Position numbers and translations under genes: made by a program
In this document: one piece after another, positions 19,619-30,237 of the stretch
Numbering within the stretch: position 1 is the stretch's first letter
How the letters are laid out: the number at the start of each line of letters is the position of its first letter
The notes under the pieces: generated by a model
What the model was told of the DNA's origin: nothing
The model's database searches: none
The model's input: only the letters and a program-made list of their open reading frames with translations
Source: Phycisphaerae bacterium
GTDB lineage: Bacteria > Planctomycetota > Phycisphaerae > UBA1845
Direction: 5' to 3'
Length of the DNA stretch: 41,748 nucleotides
Assembly (NCBI GenBank): GCA_029260025.1
Contig: JAJDDZ010000312.1
Span: 1-41,748 of the forward strand

Positions 19619-22600
19619 ATGAAAGCAATTGAAGTAACGCTACGCAATCCGCATCTGGTTGTTGTACTCGTACTTGCGACCGCGGTCGTCGGTTTTCGGG
19701 CGATGATGGACATTCCCGCAGACCTTCTTCCGCAGTTCGAAACGCCGGCGGTGCAGATCGTGACGTTCTATCCGGGCATGCCGCCAAAGGTGATGGAAAA
19801 GGACATCATGAGTCGCCTCGAGCGGTGGACCGGACAGTCTGTCGGTATCGAGCATCAAGAGGCGAAGGCGATGCTCGGCGATTGCATCGTCAAGGACTTC
19901 TTTCGCGAGGATATCAGCTTCGACACAGCGATGTCTCAGGTCACGTCGTACGCGATGTCGGATATGTTCTACCTGCCGCCGGGGACGATCCCGCCGATGG
20001 TCATGCCTTTCGACCCGACCGCATCGGTACCGCTTTGCTTGGTCGGCGTGTCGAGTCCGACGATGTCGGAGCAGCAACTCTACGACGTGGCGTACTACGA
20101 ATTAAGAAACAAACTACAGGCGATCCAGGGAGTTATTGCGCCTGCAGTCTATGGCGGTGTTCTCAAACGGATTCTCGCCTACATCGATCCGATGAAGCTA
20201 TCGGTTCGCGGGCTCGCACCGATGGACATCGTTGACACGCTGAACAAACAAAGCGTGTTCATCCCAACGGGCAACGCGAAGATCGGAGACATCGATTATC
20301 AGATCGTTTCTAACGCGATGACGGAGACGGTCGAGGAAATGAACGAGTTCCCGGTCAAGGTTGACGGCGATTCGGTCGTTTTCATGCGCGACATCGGCGA
20401 GGTCAAGAACGCCAGTCAGATTCAGTCCAACAAGGTCCGCATCAACGGACGCACGATGGCCTACATTCCGATCTATAGACAACCGGGCGCGAACACCCTT
20501 GAGATCGTTTCCTCGATCAAGGAGAAGCTCCAGCGAATCGGCTCTCAACTCCGCGAAGAAAAACCTGAGGCGAAGGACCTTGTACTCGGCGTCGTCATGG
20601 ATCAGTCGCTGACGGTGCAAAAGTCGGTGAAGTGGCTTCAAGTGTCAGCTGCGCTGGGGGCGATCCTCGCCGGGCTTGTAGTCTTGGTTGCGCTTTGGAG
20701 TTTGCGCCTGACGTTCATCGTCGTTCTTGCGATTCCGCTTTCGATTCTTGTGACACTGATTGGACTGTTCTATACCGGGGATACGCTCAATAGTATGACG
20801 CTTGGAGGGCTGGCACTGGCGATTGGCATTCTGGTTGACCAGTCAATTGTCGTCCTTGACAACATCGTGCGTCATCTTGACATGGGCAAGACCAACGAAC
20901 AAGCCGCCCTCGATGGTACTCGCGAGGTCTCGCTGCCGGTGCTTGTTTCGACAATTACATTTATTATTGTCTTCTTCCCCGTTGTCTTTCTCACGGGAAT
21001 TCCACGGTTCTTGTTTGAACCGCTTGCCCTTACGGTTAGCCTCGCCGTCGTCGCGAGTTATTTGATTGCGATGCTGGTGATCCCGGCGTTTTCTGCGAAG
21101 TTATTGCGCCGCCGACAGCAGGATGAAGGTACTAAGCGAAAGAGTGAAGAGCGACGAGTCGCGTTCTCAGGCCTGTTTGGAAGAATCATCGCATCCCGCC
21201 ACGTCGTGGTCCTCGCGTCGTTCGGTTTGGTGATCGCGGCTGGGTTTATTGGCTGGACGGGTTTAGGACGCGAGCTGTTTCCGCCCGTTGATTCGAACCA
21301 GTTCATGATCAACGTGCGGTTGCCGTCCGGGACTCGCATCGAAAACACCGAAGCGGTCGTTGCCGAGATCGAAAAGAACATTACGGATCTCGTCGGCTCG
21401 CCGGACCCGGATTTTCCCGAGGCGGAAAAAGACGCGGACTCGAACTTGGTGATCCTGATTTCGAACATCGGCGTTCTCATGGATTGGCCCGCTGCGTATA
21501 CGCCCAACAACGGACCGATGGACGCGTTCCTGCTTGTACAGCTAAAAGGCAAGTCAGGACACCCAAACACGTTCGCGACGGTCGATACGTTGCGTGAACG
21601 GTTGAATCGAGAGTTTCCCCAGGCGAATTTCGCGTTTGACACGGGCGGGATGATGACGGCCGCGATGAACTTCGGTTTGCCGTCGCCGATTCAGGTTCAG
21701 GTGCGCGGTAGCGATTTGAACACGTCGATGCAAATCGGGACTGAGATTCTCCAGATCGTGCAATCGGTACCCGGTACGACGGACGTTCGTATCGCGCAGC
21801 GAATGGATTATCCGCAGATCGGTATCGATGTGGACCGTGTCCGAGCGGCGCAGCTAGGGCTCACTCAAGACGACGTGATTAAGAACGTCGTTACGGCGCT
21901 CAACTCTAGTATCGGATTTGATCCCGCTTTTTGGATTACGCCAAGCGGTGGTCACTATTTCATTGGTGCTCAATACGCTGAGGCGGACATCAACTCATTG
22001 GAAACCATTCGCGATATTCCGATTAGCGGCGCGAACAGCAAGGTACCCGTTCCGCTTCGAAACGTGGCAGATTTCTATCGTTCAACGGGACCGGCGGTTA
22101 TCAATCACCACAACATTACGAAAGTCATCGACGTCTACGCGAACGTTGCGACCGGGGTCGACGCGGGTTCGGTCGCAGAAGAGATCGAGCGGCGACTTGC
22201 AGAGTCCACGGTGCTCGCGCCGAAGGCAGAGACCGATGCGCGAGGAACTTTCTACGGGGTCAACGGCGACTACGCGGGTCGCGGTTATTCGTTCAAGGTC
22301 AAAGGCGAGACGGAGACGATGAGAAATGCGTTTTCCCAGTTCGCCGCCGGTCTCGGGATCGCCGCGATTCTGGTTTACCTCGCGATGGTAGCCCAGCTTC
22401 GATCGTTCACCGTTCCGTTTATTATTATTTTGAGCGTCCCGCTTGCACTCGTTGGAGTGGTCGCAGCCCTGTTTGTCACGGGGACGAATCTGAACATCCC
22501 CGCGTTCATGGGAATTATCATGATTACGGGGATCGTTGTTGAATACAGCATTATTCTCCTTGAATTCGCCGACAAGCGCGTGCGCGAAGGCGTCCCCGTT

Positions 22601-22843
22601 CGCAAAGCTATCGAAGAGGCGACGTTCATTCGACTTCGCCCGATTCTGATGACGTCCTTAACAACCTGGCTGGCGCTGATCCCCATGGCGATCGGAGCAG
22701 CCGGCGGCGAGGCGAACGCTCCCCTGGCACGAACGATCATCGGCGGCGTCTTGGCAGCGACGCTGCTTTCGCTCATCGTGATTCCTTGCATGTATGTGAT
22801 GGTCAAACGCGCACCGGAAGGTTCCAAGGCGGTGGCGTCGTGA
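19619..22843 (+). CDS. RND efflux transporter permease (AcrB/MMPL-like)
   Basis: 1074 aa; GGLALAIGILVDQSIVVLDNI, FFPVVFLTGIPRFLFEPLALTV, two 6-TM repeats. Confidence 0.94.
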   Translation: MKAIEVTLRNPHLVVVLVLATAVVGFRAMMDIPADLLPQFETPAVQIVTFYPGMPPKVMEKDIMSRLERWTGQSVGIEHQEAKAMLGDCIVKDFFREDISFDTAMSQVTSYAMSDMFYLPPGTIPPMVMPFDPTASVPLCLVGVSSPTMSEQQLYDVAYYELRNKLQAIQGVIAPAVYGGVLKRILAYIDPMKLSVRGLAPMDIVDTLNKQSVFIPTGNAKIGDIDYQIVSNAMTETVEEMNEFPVKVDGDSVVFMRDIGEVKNASQIQSNKVRINGRTMAYIPIYRQPGANTLEIVSSIKEKLQRIGSQLREEKPEAKDLVLGVVMDQSLTVQKSVKWLQVSAALGAILAGLVVLVALWSLRLTFIVVLAIPLSILVTLIGLFYTGDTLNSMTLGGLALAIGILVDQSIVVLDNIVRHLDMGKTNEQAALDGTREVSLPVLVSTITFIIVFFPVVFLTGIPRFLFEPLALTVSLAVVASYLIAMLVIPAFSAKLLRRRQQDEGTKRKSEERRVAFSGLFGRIIASRHVVVLASFGLVIAAGFIGWTGLGRELFPPVDSNQFMINVRLPSGTRIENTEAVVAEIEKNITDLVGSPDPDFPEAEKDADSNLVILISNIGVLMDWPAAYTPNNGPMDAFLLVQLKGKSGHPNTFATVDTLRERLNREFPQANFAFDTGGMMTAAMNFGLPSPIQVQVRGSDLNTSMQIGTEILQIVQSVPGTTDVRIAQRMDYPQIGIDVDRVRAAQLGLTQDDVIKNVVTALNSSIGFDPAFWITPSGGHYFIGAQYAEADINSLETIRDIPISGANSKVPVPLRNVADFYRSTGPAVINHHNITKVIDVYANVATGVDAGSVAEEIERRLAESTVLAPKAETDARGTFYGVNGDYAGRGYSFKVKGETETMRNAFSQFAAGLGIAAILVYLAMVAQLRSFTVPFIIILSVPLALVGVVAALFVTGTNLNIPAFMGIIMITGIVVEYSIILLEFADKRVREGVPVRKAIEEATFIRLRPILMTSLTTWLALIPMAIGAAGGEANAPLARTIIGGVLAATLLSLIVIPCMYVMVKRAPEGSKAVAS

Positions 22844-22861
22844 TACGAGTCTCTTGACGAT

Positions 22862-24169
22862 ATGGAAACAAAGATGAAAACCTCAAGAACCGCAACGACT
22901 CATCGGCATATCCCCGTGATAACGACCTTTCTGGTCGCATTGTTGTCGTTGTTTTTTGCGCAAGCGCGCGCGATCGGACAACAAACCAAACCAAACACAG
23001 CCGTCAGAGCGGAGGTCGTGAAACCCGCAAGTCGTCCGCTTCTACGTAAGGTGACGCTTCCGGGGAGTATCCGGGCTGAAGAATTGGTCGATCTTTATTC
23101 GAAGGCAAGCGGTTTCGTTGGATCGATTAACGTAGACATCGGAAGTCGCGTCAAAAAGGGCGATGTTCTTGTGCAGATCGACGTGCCCGAGATGCAGGAC
23201 GAACTGCGTCAAGCGAAATCGTTGGTCCAAGCCAAAGAGGCCAAGGTCAGTGCTCTTCAAGCGAAAGCAGGACACGCGGAGCAAGAGATTCTGACAGCTT
23301 CTGCCGACGTTCAGCAATACGAAGCGAAGTATACGCTTAGTCAAATGAATCTGAAGCGCAAGCAGGAACTTCGCGAAGGCAACGCGATCCCCGAGCAAGT
23401 ACTCGATCAGGCGCAGAGCGATCACGCAGTGGCTGGGGCGCAGGCGGAGATGGCGCGGATCAACGTTGCCGCCGCCCGCGCACAGAAACAAGCAGTAGAA
23501 GCTGATGTAGAGGTCGCCAGGGCGGACGCAGGCGTGGTTCGCGCCGACGTAGCAAAACTGCAGACGCTGATGGCGTACGCCCAGATCAAAGCGCCGTTCG
23601 ACGGTTTGATTACGATGCGTAACATCGATCACGGCGCATTCGTGCGCTCAGCCGCTGAGGGTGCCACCATGCCGCTGCTGCGAATCGCCATGAACGATCG
23701 CGTGCGCATCGTCATGGAGATTGCCGAGGGGGATGCGCCTTATGTTCGTGCGGGAACGGCTGTCACCGTCACGATCGCCGCGCTCGGCGGCGACCCGATC
23801 TCCGCGACCATCGCTCGGACGGCGGGTGCGCTCAATCCGAGTACACGCACCATGCGAGCGGAGGCGGACCTTGATAACGCCGACAATAGGTTGACCGCTG
23901 GTATGTACGCGATCGTCGCGGTGAATCTTGAGTCCAAGCAGCAAACGATGATGATCCCGTCCAAGGCAATTCGCACCGTAGGAGAGGATACGGTTGTGTT
24001 CGTGATTGATGGCGGCGTCGCGACTGCGAAGCCGATCACCATGGGATATGACGACGGGATCTGGGTTGAAGTGCTATCGGGACTCGACGGAAGCGAAGCA
24101 ATCATCACTGCCACCAACGGTGCGGTTACCATCGGGATGGCGGTCGCTGCTGTGCAGGCTGGTCTTTGA
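22862..24169 (+). CDS. RND efflux periplasmic adaptor subunit (HlyD-like)
   Basis: GSIRAEELVDLYSKASGFVGSINVDIGSRVKKGDVLVQIDVPEM, coiled-coil hairpin, AQIKAPFDGLITMRNIDHGAFV. Confidence 0.93.
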   Translation: METKMKTSRTATTHRHIPVITTFLVALLSLFFAQARAIGQQTKPNTAVRAEVVKPASRPLLRKVTLPGSIRAEELVDLYSKASGFVGSINVDIGSRVKKGDVLVQIDVPEMQDELRQAKSLVQAKEAKVSALQAKAGHAEQEILTASADVQQYEAKYTLSQMNLKRKQELREGNAIPEQVLDQAQSDHAVAGAQAEMARINVAAARAQKQAVEADVEVARADAGVVRADVAKLQTLMAYAQIKAPFDGLITMRNIDHGAFVRSAAEGATMPLLRIAMNDRVRIVMEIAEGDAPYVRAGTAVTVTIAALGGDPISATIARTAGALNPSTRTMRAEADLDNADNRLTAGMYAIVAVNLESKQQTMMIPSKAIRTVGEDTVVFVIDGGVATAKPITMGYDDGIWVEVLSGLDGSEAIITATNGAVTIGMAVAAVQAGL

Positions 24170-24201
24170 TTCGCGCGATCATCCAAGGGAGTGGAATAAT
24201 A

Positions 24202-25869
24202 ATGGCAAACTCAAACATTTCTTGTTGCACCGTACCTGACGATCGTCGTTCCGATCCGCGAACAGCGAGGAGCATCAGACCGCATCAGCTGCGCGACTAT
24301 CGCCTGCTGCTCGCGCTGTTCACGCTTGCCTTTGTTCCGATTGGCTGTCAAAAGCCGACGATGGACCTCCTGCCGCCTCGTCCGAGTCTTGCTTCCACGG
24401 AAGTTACCGGCGACCATGAACCCCTTCGTCTCGACGCCTCGCATATTCGCCCAATGTACACCGAGCTGCTTCCGATCGACTTATCGACGGTCGCTCGCGT
24501 TGCAACGGCAGAGAACTTTGACATTCGCCTCGCTCGGTCCGCCGTTGAAGCGTCACTCGGTCAATACGAGAGCACCGTTGGCAGCGCCTTCCCAGCGATC
24601 GTACCTACCGCGGTTTTCGAGCATGTCGAGGGAACAGTTCGAGCGACCGAGGGCAATCTCGTCGGCGTCGGTTTTGATACGTTTCAGGCTTCGGCTGCGA
24701 TCCAGTGGGTTGTCAATCCGGGGCGCGTCATCTACGACATCGTCGCCGCTAAGAAAAGGCTTTACGCTTCCGAGCGTCAAGAGCAGGCTGTTATTCAGAA
24801 GACGCTTCGGCGGGCTGTCGTTGGGTATTACTCGCTCGCGTTTGCCCAAGCGAGCGTTTCCGCCGCGAATCAAGGTGTGATCGAGGCAGACGAGCTGCTT
24901 CGCATAACCAAAATTCGTGTGCAGACCGGAACCGGCGTCCTTGCTGATGAACTTCGGGCGGACGCGAGACTAGCTGAGCGAAAGCAGGATCTCGTCTCCG
25001 CGCTCAACAACCTATACCGCGAGTCGGTCGCATTGTCGTTGACGTTGCATCTGGATTCCACGGTGACGCTCTTGCCGAGTGCGAGCGAGCTTCCGCCGAT
25101 CGGGCTCGTTCGCGACGATCTTGAGATTGATGAATTGCTCGGTTTCGCCATGGCCTTCCGGCCAGACCTCGAAAGCTTCCGGCAGATCGCCCAGGCTGCT
25201 GAGGCTGACGCGGGGAGTACATGGTGGAGCGGATTCGGCCCCGAACTTGCGCTGAGTTATCAATACGGCGGGATCATGGCCCAGGCTGATAGTGTAGAAA
25301 GCGCCGAAGGCATCCCGTCAAACCTCATCGTGAATCCCGGATCGGCGAACGGCTCATTTTCTGGGAATCCGGTCGCCAACGGGTTCATTCGCGAAGGCAT
25401 TTCGAGGGGGTCAAAGCGGCTAGATGGTCGCGATAACAAGAGATACGGATTCAGTGACCAACAGCGAGGAAGGGCGGGCGTGGGTTGGCGTTTGAGTCTC
25501 GCGACGTTTGGTCAAGTAAAGTCAGCCAACGCCGCCAACCAGCAAGCGATTATCCGGGCCGAGCAAATGCTCGACATGGTTCGCGCCGAGGTCGTCACCG
25601 CCGCCCAGATGAGCAAGACTCAAGAACAATTAGTCGCCTTAGCTCGCCAGCAGGTGACGTCCGCCGAAGAAGCACTGAGACTTAGCGAGGCGAATCTCAG
25701 CGCGGGTGCGATGACAACCCTCGACGTTCTCCAGGCTCAAGACGCCGCAACCCAGGCAAGACTTCGATACGCTCGCGCTGTTGTTGGGTACAACCAGTCG
25801 CAGGTGAACCTGTTGGCTTCGCTGGGATTGTTGTCAGAAGAGTCGCTTTTGCTACAAAACGACTCTTAG
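24202..25869 (+). CDS. TolC-family outer membrane efflux protein
   Basis: Repeated OEP-like helices (NFDIRLARSAVEASLGQYES, AEEALRLSEANLSAGAMTTLDVLQAQDAATQARLRYARAVVGYNQSQVNLLASLGLL). Track start 24166 is TTG; ATG 24202 preferred. Confidence 0.88.
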   Translation: MANSNISCCTVPDDRRSDPRTARSIRPHQLRDYRLLLALFTLAFVPIGCQKPTMDLLPPRPSLASTEVTGDHEPLRLDASHIRPMYTELLPIDLSTVARVATAENFDIRLARSAVEASLGQYESTVGSAFPAIVPTAVFEHVEGTVRATEGNLVGVGFDTFQASAAIQWVVNPGRVIYDIVAAKKRLYASERQEQAVIQKTLRRAVVGYYSLAFAQASVSAANQGVIEADELLRITKIRVQTGTGVLADELRADARLAERKQDLVSALNNLYRESVALSLTLHLDSTVTLLPSASELPPIGLVRDDLEIDELLGFAMAFRPDLESFRQIAQAAEADAGSTWWSGFGPELALSYQYGGIMAQADSVESAEGIPSNLIVNPGSANGSFSGNPVANGFIREGISRGSKRLDGRDNKRYGFSDQQRGRAGVGWRLSLATFGQVKSANAANQQAIIRAEQMLDMVRAEVVTAAQMSKTQEQLVALARQQVTSAEEALRLSEANLSAGAMTTLDVLQAQDAATQARLRYARAVVGYNQSQVNLLASLGLLSEESLLLQNDS

Positions 25870-25913
25870 TTGTTCAAGGTTAAATCCTGCGAATCGCAGA
25901 CAGATCGGACGCA

Positions 25914-26465
25914 CTATCGCGGGTCCGGCGGTCTCAGAATCGACAGATACGCTTTCCACGGTCCAACCTCATTCTCAAGCTGAAATGCCATCGCTTTCGC
26001 CATTTGTGAGATATGGTTGAGATCGTGAACCACCCACGCGGATAGCAATTCGCGAAGCTTTACGCCTCCAAGCGCCGGATGCAATCCGCGACTGTTGAGT
26101 TGCTTTTCAGAAAGATTCATCGCGAGGAGCGACTCGATATTCTCGGCACGAAGTCGTCCAAACTCGGCCAACAAATCGGAGATCTTTTTTCCTTGACTGT
26201 CCTTCACCTGCGCAAAGCGATCGAAGGGCTCAAATGGTTGTGACTCACCATGTTCGAGGACGATTCGCATGCGCGGAATCCAGTCCGTTCTCTCGCCGTG
26301 AATCAGATGCCCCACAATGTCAAACGCGCTCCAAGTGTCCGCGCCGTAGTTGTTTTCAGACCACTCCTGACTCAGGCCACGCAACATCATTTTCAGCACG
26401 TCGGGCGTGTTGGATAGAATCTCAACCGTCCGTTGTACGGAGTACTCCACCACGCTTCCTTTCAC
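25914..26465 (-). CDS. DinB-family protein
   Basis: Four-helix protein with VGHLIHGERTDWIPRM and WVVHDLNHISQMAKAM metal-binding histidines. Confidence 0.85.
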   Translation of the reverse strand: MKGSVVEYSVQRTVEILSNTPDVLKMMLRGLSQEWSENNYGADTWSAFDIVGHLIHGERTDWIPRMRIVLEHGESQPFEPFDRFAQVKDSQGKKISDLLAEFGRLRAENIESLLAMNLSEKQLNSRGLHPALGGVKLRELLSAWVVHDLNHISQMAKAMAFQLENEVGPWKAYLSILRPPDPR

Positions 26466-26510
26466 CAGTCCGTATTCTGATGTTTGAACTGTTCGACGCT
26501 TCGGCGTTTC

Positions 26511-28604
26511 CTACGACGACGGCTTATCCTCACTCGGCTTTTCCGCATCCTCCGCGGGCGTCTCAAGGATATACCGATCGAACCACGCGACGTCCCATTC
26601 CATCTTCGCTTTGCGGTGCTTGTACGTTGTTAGCCCGTGACCTTCGCCGGGGTAGACGACCAGTTCGGTGGGAACGTTGAGGTATTGTTTGAGTCCGCGA
26701 TAGAGAGTCTTCGAGTGTGCGACGGGAACTCGTGCATCATTTTCGCCAACGTGAATGAGTGTCGGCGTCTTGACCTTGTGCAGGTTATACAGCGGCGACC
26801 CGGCTCGGTACTCATCGAGATTCCCCCACGGTTGTGCGCCCTTCATGAAATTAATCACGTGGCCTGGCGTGTCTTCGACGCCCCATTGAATGACTTGATC
26901 GACAACGCCCGCACCGCTGCTCGCCGCCTTGAATCGGTCGGTCGTCGTTATCAAACAGTTCGTGAGAAACCCGCCGTTGCTCCAGCCCATCACGCCAAGT
27001 CGATCCGCATCGGCCACACCGCTCGCGACGAGCGAATCAACGCCCGCAAGAATGTCTTGCACCTCGATGTCATTCTCGTGGCCAATCAGATCGATCATGA
27101 ATTTGTCGCCGTATCCGGTTGACCCGCGATAGTTGGGACTAATGACCGCGTAGCCTTTCGCTGCGAGCATGGTCCGCCCGTAGATCCAAAAGCGCATCCG
27201 AAACTTGCTGGCTGAGGTCGGTCCGCCGTGAATTTCGACCACCATCGGAAGCGGGTCGTCACCTTTCTTGTAGTCCGGCGGTAGTTCGAGAACGCCCTCA
27301 ACCTGAGAACCATCCGGCGCTTCCCATTGCACGAGTCCAATCTGCGGAAGTTTCCACGTATCGACCTGCGGGTTGACCTGCGTCAGTCGATCGAGCTTCC
27401 CGTCATTTCCCACAAGATAGACGTCCGGCGGATCGGTCAGCGTGCTCGTGATGACGGCTTGTGTCTTGCCGTCGGGGGAGAAGTGATAGCTATCAACAGT
27501 AATGTCGCCCGGCGTTAGCGTCGTAAACGAGCTCTGCGTTCCGCCGCGAACGTTGGTGATGGCATACACCCGCGTTCGCGCATGGTCGTCACCTTCAAAG
27601 CAGAGGTCGCGTGTTTCTCCTCGCCAGCGCAGTGTTCCCCCAACGACCGAAACAACGTCAGGGCGCTTCAGCTCAGCGAGTTTTGGAGAGTCTCCCATCC
27701 ACTCTGCCACAAAAATCTGCGTAGGAAACCCATCGAATGAGAGCGTAAATCCTAGCGCCAAGCTATCCGCCGACCACGCGATATCGTCAAGCCATCCATA
27801 TGGCGACGCATGTGAAGCGCGCCAACCGTCTTCGGTCACGATGCTGACTTCCTTCGTCTCGGCATCGTAGACGTCCACGCGCGACCAACCCTCGTTGTGG
27901 ACGAGTTCGTTGTCCGGCGTCGTAATCATCCCAATGCGGCGCTCGTCGGGCGAGACTTTCATGGAACCAACCACGCGATCTTCGTCGATGATTTTTTCCG
28001 CGCGCCAGTTGACTAGGTCGAGCTTCCAGATCTGCGTGTACTTCGAGATTCCGTGGCCGTAGGTCAACGTGGAGTGCGAATCGCGCATCTCCTTCCACTC
28101 ATCCTCCTTGCCTTCGTGGGTGACGGCGTAGTAGAGAGATTTTCCGCTTGACGATAGTTGATATTGTCCCACGCCGTCTTTCACGCGAGTGACAGCCGTC
28201 GGTTCGCCGCCAGTGGGCGAGATTCGCCAAACTTGTCCCTTACCATCGAGTGGCGGCTTTTCCTCGCCGGCGCGCTTGTGGCCTGCTTTGTAGTAGATGA
28301 ATTTTCCGTCGGGGCTCCACTGGATGCTGCCCTCGTTCGCTTTGTCGAAGGTGAGTCGGTTCGGTTGCTTCGTCGCGGTGTCAACAACCCAAAGGTCGGT
28401 GTTTCGGCGATCCTCCGGCGGTTCCCAACGTGTCTCGGTGAAGGCGACGGTCTTACCGTCCGGTGAAACCGCGACGCTGCTGACAACGCCGATAGTAAAG
28501 TAGTCTTCGGGTTCGATGTCGTGGTCCCTCACCGGCGAATCAGCGTCCGCGAGCGGCGAGAACAGTAGCGAGATCGAAATTGCGATGAAAAATAGACGAA
28601 TCAC
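26511..28604 (-). CDS. S9 family (prolyl oligopeptidase-like) peptidase, secreted; GTG start with AGGAGGT RBS
   Basis: N-terminal propeller repeats (VAVSPDGKTVAFTE, IQWSPDGKFIYY), nucleophile elbow GVMGWSNGGFLTN, catalytic HVGENDARVP and GEGHGL; signal-like N-terminus MIRLFFIAISISLLFSPLADA. Confidence 0.93.
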   Translation of the reverse strand: MIRLFFIAISISLLFSPLADADSPVRDHDIEPEDYFTIGVVSSVAVSPDGKTVAFTETRWEPPEDRRNTDLWVVDTATKQPNRLTFDKANEGSIQWSPDGKFIYYKAGHKRAGEEKPPLDGKGQVWRISPTGGEPTAVTRVKDGVGQYQLSSSGKSLYYAVTHEGKEDEWKEMRDSHSTLTYGHGISKYTQIWKLDLVNWRAEKIIDEDRVVGSMKVSPDERRIGMITTPDNELVHNEGWSRVDVYDAETKEVSIVTEDGWRASHASPYGWLDDIAWSADSLALGFTLSFDGFPTQIFVAEWMGDSPKLAELKRPDVVSVVGGTLRWRGETRDLCFEGDDHARTRVYAITNVRGGTQSSFTTLTPGDITVDSYHFSPDGKTQAVITSTLTDPPDVYLVGNDGKLDRLTQVNPQVDTWKLPQIGLVQWEAPDGSQVEGVLELPPDYKKGDDPLPMVVEIHGGPTSASKFRMRFWIYGRTMLAAKGYAVISPNYRGSTGYGDKFMIDLIGHENDIEVQDILAGVDSLVASGVADADRLGVMGWSNGGFLTNCLITTTDRFKAASSGAGVVDQVIQWGVEDTPGHVINFMKGAQPWGNLDEYRAGSPLYNLHKVKTPTLIHVGENDARVPVAHSKTLYRGLKQYLNVPTELVVYPGEGHGLTTYKHRKAKMEWDVAWFDRYILETPAEDAEKPSEDKPSS

Positions 28605-28847
28605 GGATCCACCTCCTATGGGGATTGGGAGTCAAAAACTCAATCACATGGAGCAGTCGAACGACCGCAAATATCAGGCGCCTGCGCTCCACCTCGCACC
28701 GCTGTGTCATTTTGCGGGGATTGTGGACACAGGACAAGCGGTGGGGCCGTGCGATTTTGGGTTCATCAGGCGTTGCTCCCGGCGAAACAGCCACTAAACT
28801 AATGCCGCACGGGCGGAAGATGTCGCCCAAGACATTTTCGTGCACCG

Positions 28848-28934
28848 GGAGGAGTGGCCGAGCGGCTGAAGGCGACGGTTTTGAAAACCGTTTGGCGGGA
28901 AACCGTCACGGGGGTTCGAATCCCTCCTCCTCCG
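28848..28934 (+). tRNA. tRNA-Ser (anticodon UGA)
   Basis: 87 nt; acceptor GGAGGAG/CTCCTCC, anticodon arm ACGGT-TTTGAAA-ACCGT, long variable arm, T arm GGGGG-TTCGAAT-CCCTC, discriminator G. Confidence 0.95.
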
Positions 28935-28974
28935 GTGGTTGGGACGGTACTGTTTGGGGAAAGGATCCAATCCG

Positions 28975-30222
28975 ATGAGGTTTACGAACCGGCGATCGTC
29001 TCGTCTCGCGTTTTTCGCGGCTACAGCTCTTCTACTAAGCTTTCCTCCGGCCACCGCCCGCTCTGCCCCACCAGAGGTCAATGGAAGGGTCGAGCAAATC
29101 GGAGAGTTCCGCCTGCTCCGCGTCTGGGGGACGCCCGAGGAGATGGGGTTCGCTCACGGGTATCTATTAGCTGATGGCGTCGTGACCGTGATCAATGCGT
29201 CATGCGATTCGCTCGCGAAACAGGGTCGCGCTAGCTTCGACGACGTTCTTGCTCAAATGCTTCCGTTCGTGGAGATTCCGGAACGCTACTTGCGTGAGCT
29301 CAAAGGCATCATTGCCGGAATGAAAGCCAGGAAGGGATCGCTCCCAACTCTAAAGGCGCTCGGACGACCGATCCGGCTCGATGATTTGATCTTCCACAAC
29401 GCGGGCGACATGATTCGCGCGTTCGGTTGTTCTGGGTTTACGGTCTGGGGCGACCAGGCAGGCCCACTCGGCGTCATGACGACCCGGAACTTCGATTACC
29501 CCATCGCTAGTCCAGCGATGCACGCGGAGCACCTTCTGATCGTTCGGCAACCCGAGGGCAGACGACAAGTCCTTAGCATCGCCTGGCCAAGCTATCTTGG
29601 GACGTTCACTGGGTTGAACGACGATGGCGTTAGCGCTTTTATGCATGATGGAACTGGCGGCGCGATCCGAAAACCCGACCGAAAACGTGTGCCGCTTCCG
29701 TTGGTTCTCGCCGATGCTCTTGAACGCAGCACCAAGAGCGACGCTGCCAAAAACATAAACACATCGCTAAGGACTTTGCAAACGTACCCATTTAGCTACA
29801 TGGTCCGGGTCGCCACCTCCCGAGTTGAGGATGACGTCCCGGCCCATGTGTTTCGGATCGACAAGAGCGGCGTCGGCGAGAATCCGCTAGGTATGAATCG
29901 ATGTATTACCACAAATCATTATCTCACCCGAAATGGAAAGCCAGCAGCCCAAGCTTACAAAGGCTCCCTCTCGCGATATCAGAAGCTCGAAGACCGACTT
30001 TCGACAACCATGACGCGTGAAGCCGCGTGGGCAGCCCAGGCGGTCGTCGCATCGGACAATCAGGATTTTCCAACCCTCCATACGTTAGTTGTTTGCCCGG
30101 AAAAGCGGCTCATCGATCTTGCTTTCGCCAAGTGGAAGAGCGGGAAGGTTGTCCCTGCAACCAAGTTCAACCCAACGACCATCAATTTCGACGAGCTATT
30201 CCCGAAACAACCCGACCCGTAG
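28975..30222 (+). CDS. C45-like / linear amide C-N hydrolase (NTN hydrolase), with signal peptide
   Basis: GTPEEMGFAHGYLLADG, FGCSGFTVWGDQAGPLGVMTTRNFDYP (candidate N-terminal nucleophile Cys), NRCITTNHYL. Track start 28939; ATG 28975 gives MRFTNRRSSRLAFFAATALLLSFPPATARSA. Confidence 0.75.
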   Translation: MRFTNRRSSRLAFFAATALLLSFPPATARSAPPEVNGRVEQIGEFRLLRVWGTPEEMGFAHGYLLADGVVTVINASCDSLAKQGRASFDDVLAQMLPFVEIPERYLRELKGIIAGMKARKGSLPTLKALGRPIRLDDLIFHNAGDMIRAFGCSGFTVWGDQAGPLGVMTTRNFDYPIASPAMHAEHLLIVRQPEGRRQVLSIAWPSYLGTFTGLNDDGVSAFMHDGTGGAIRKPDRKRVPLPLVLADALERSTKSDAAKNINTSLRTLQTYPFSYMVRVATSRVEDDVPAHVFRIDKSGVGENPLGMNRCITTNHYLTRNGKPAAQAYKGSLSRYQKLEDRLSTTMTREAAWAAQAVVASDNQDFPTLHTLVVCPEKRLIDLAFAKWKSGKVVPATKFNPTTINFDELFPKQPDP

Positions 30223-30237
30223 TCGCAAAGCAAGATA

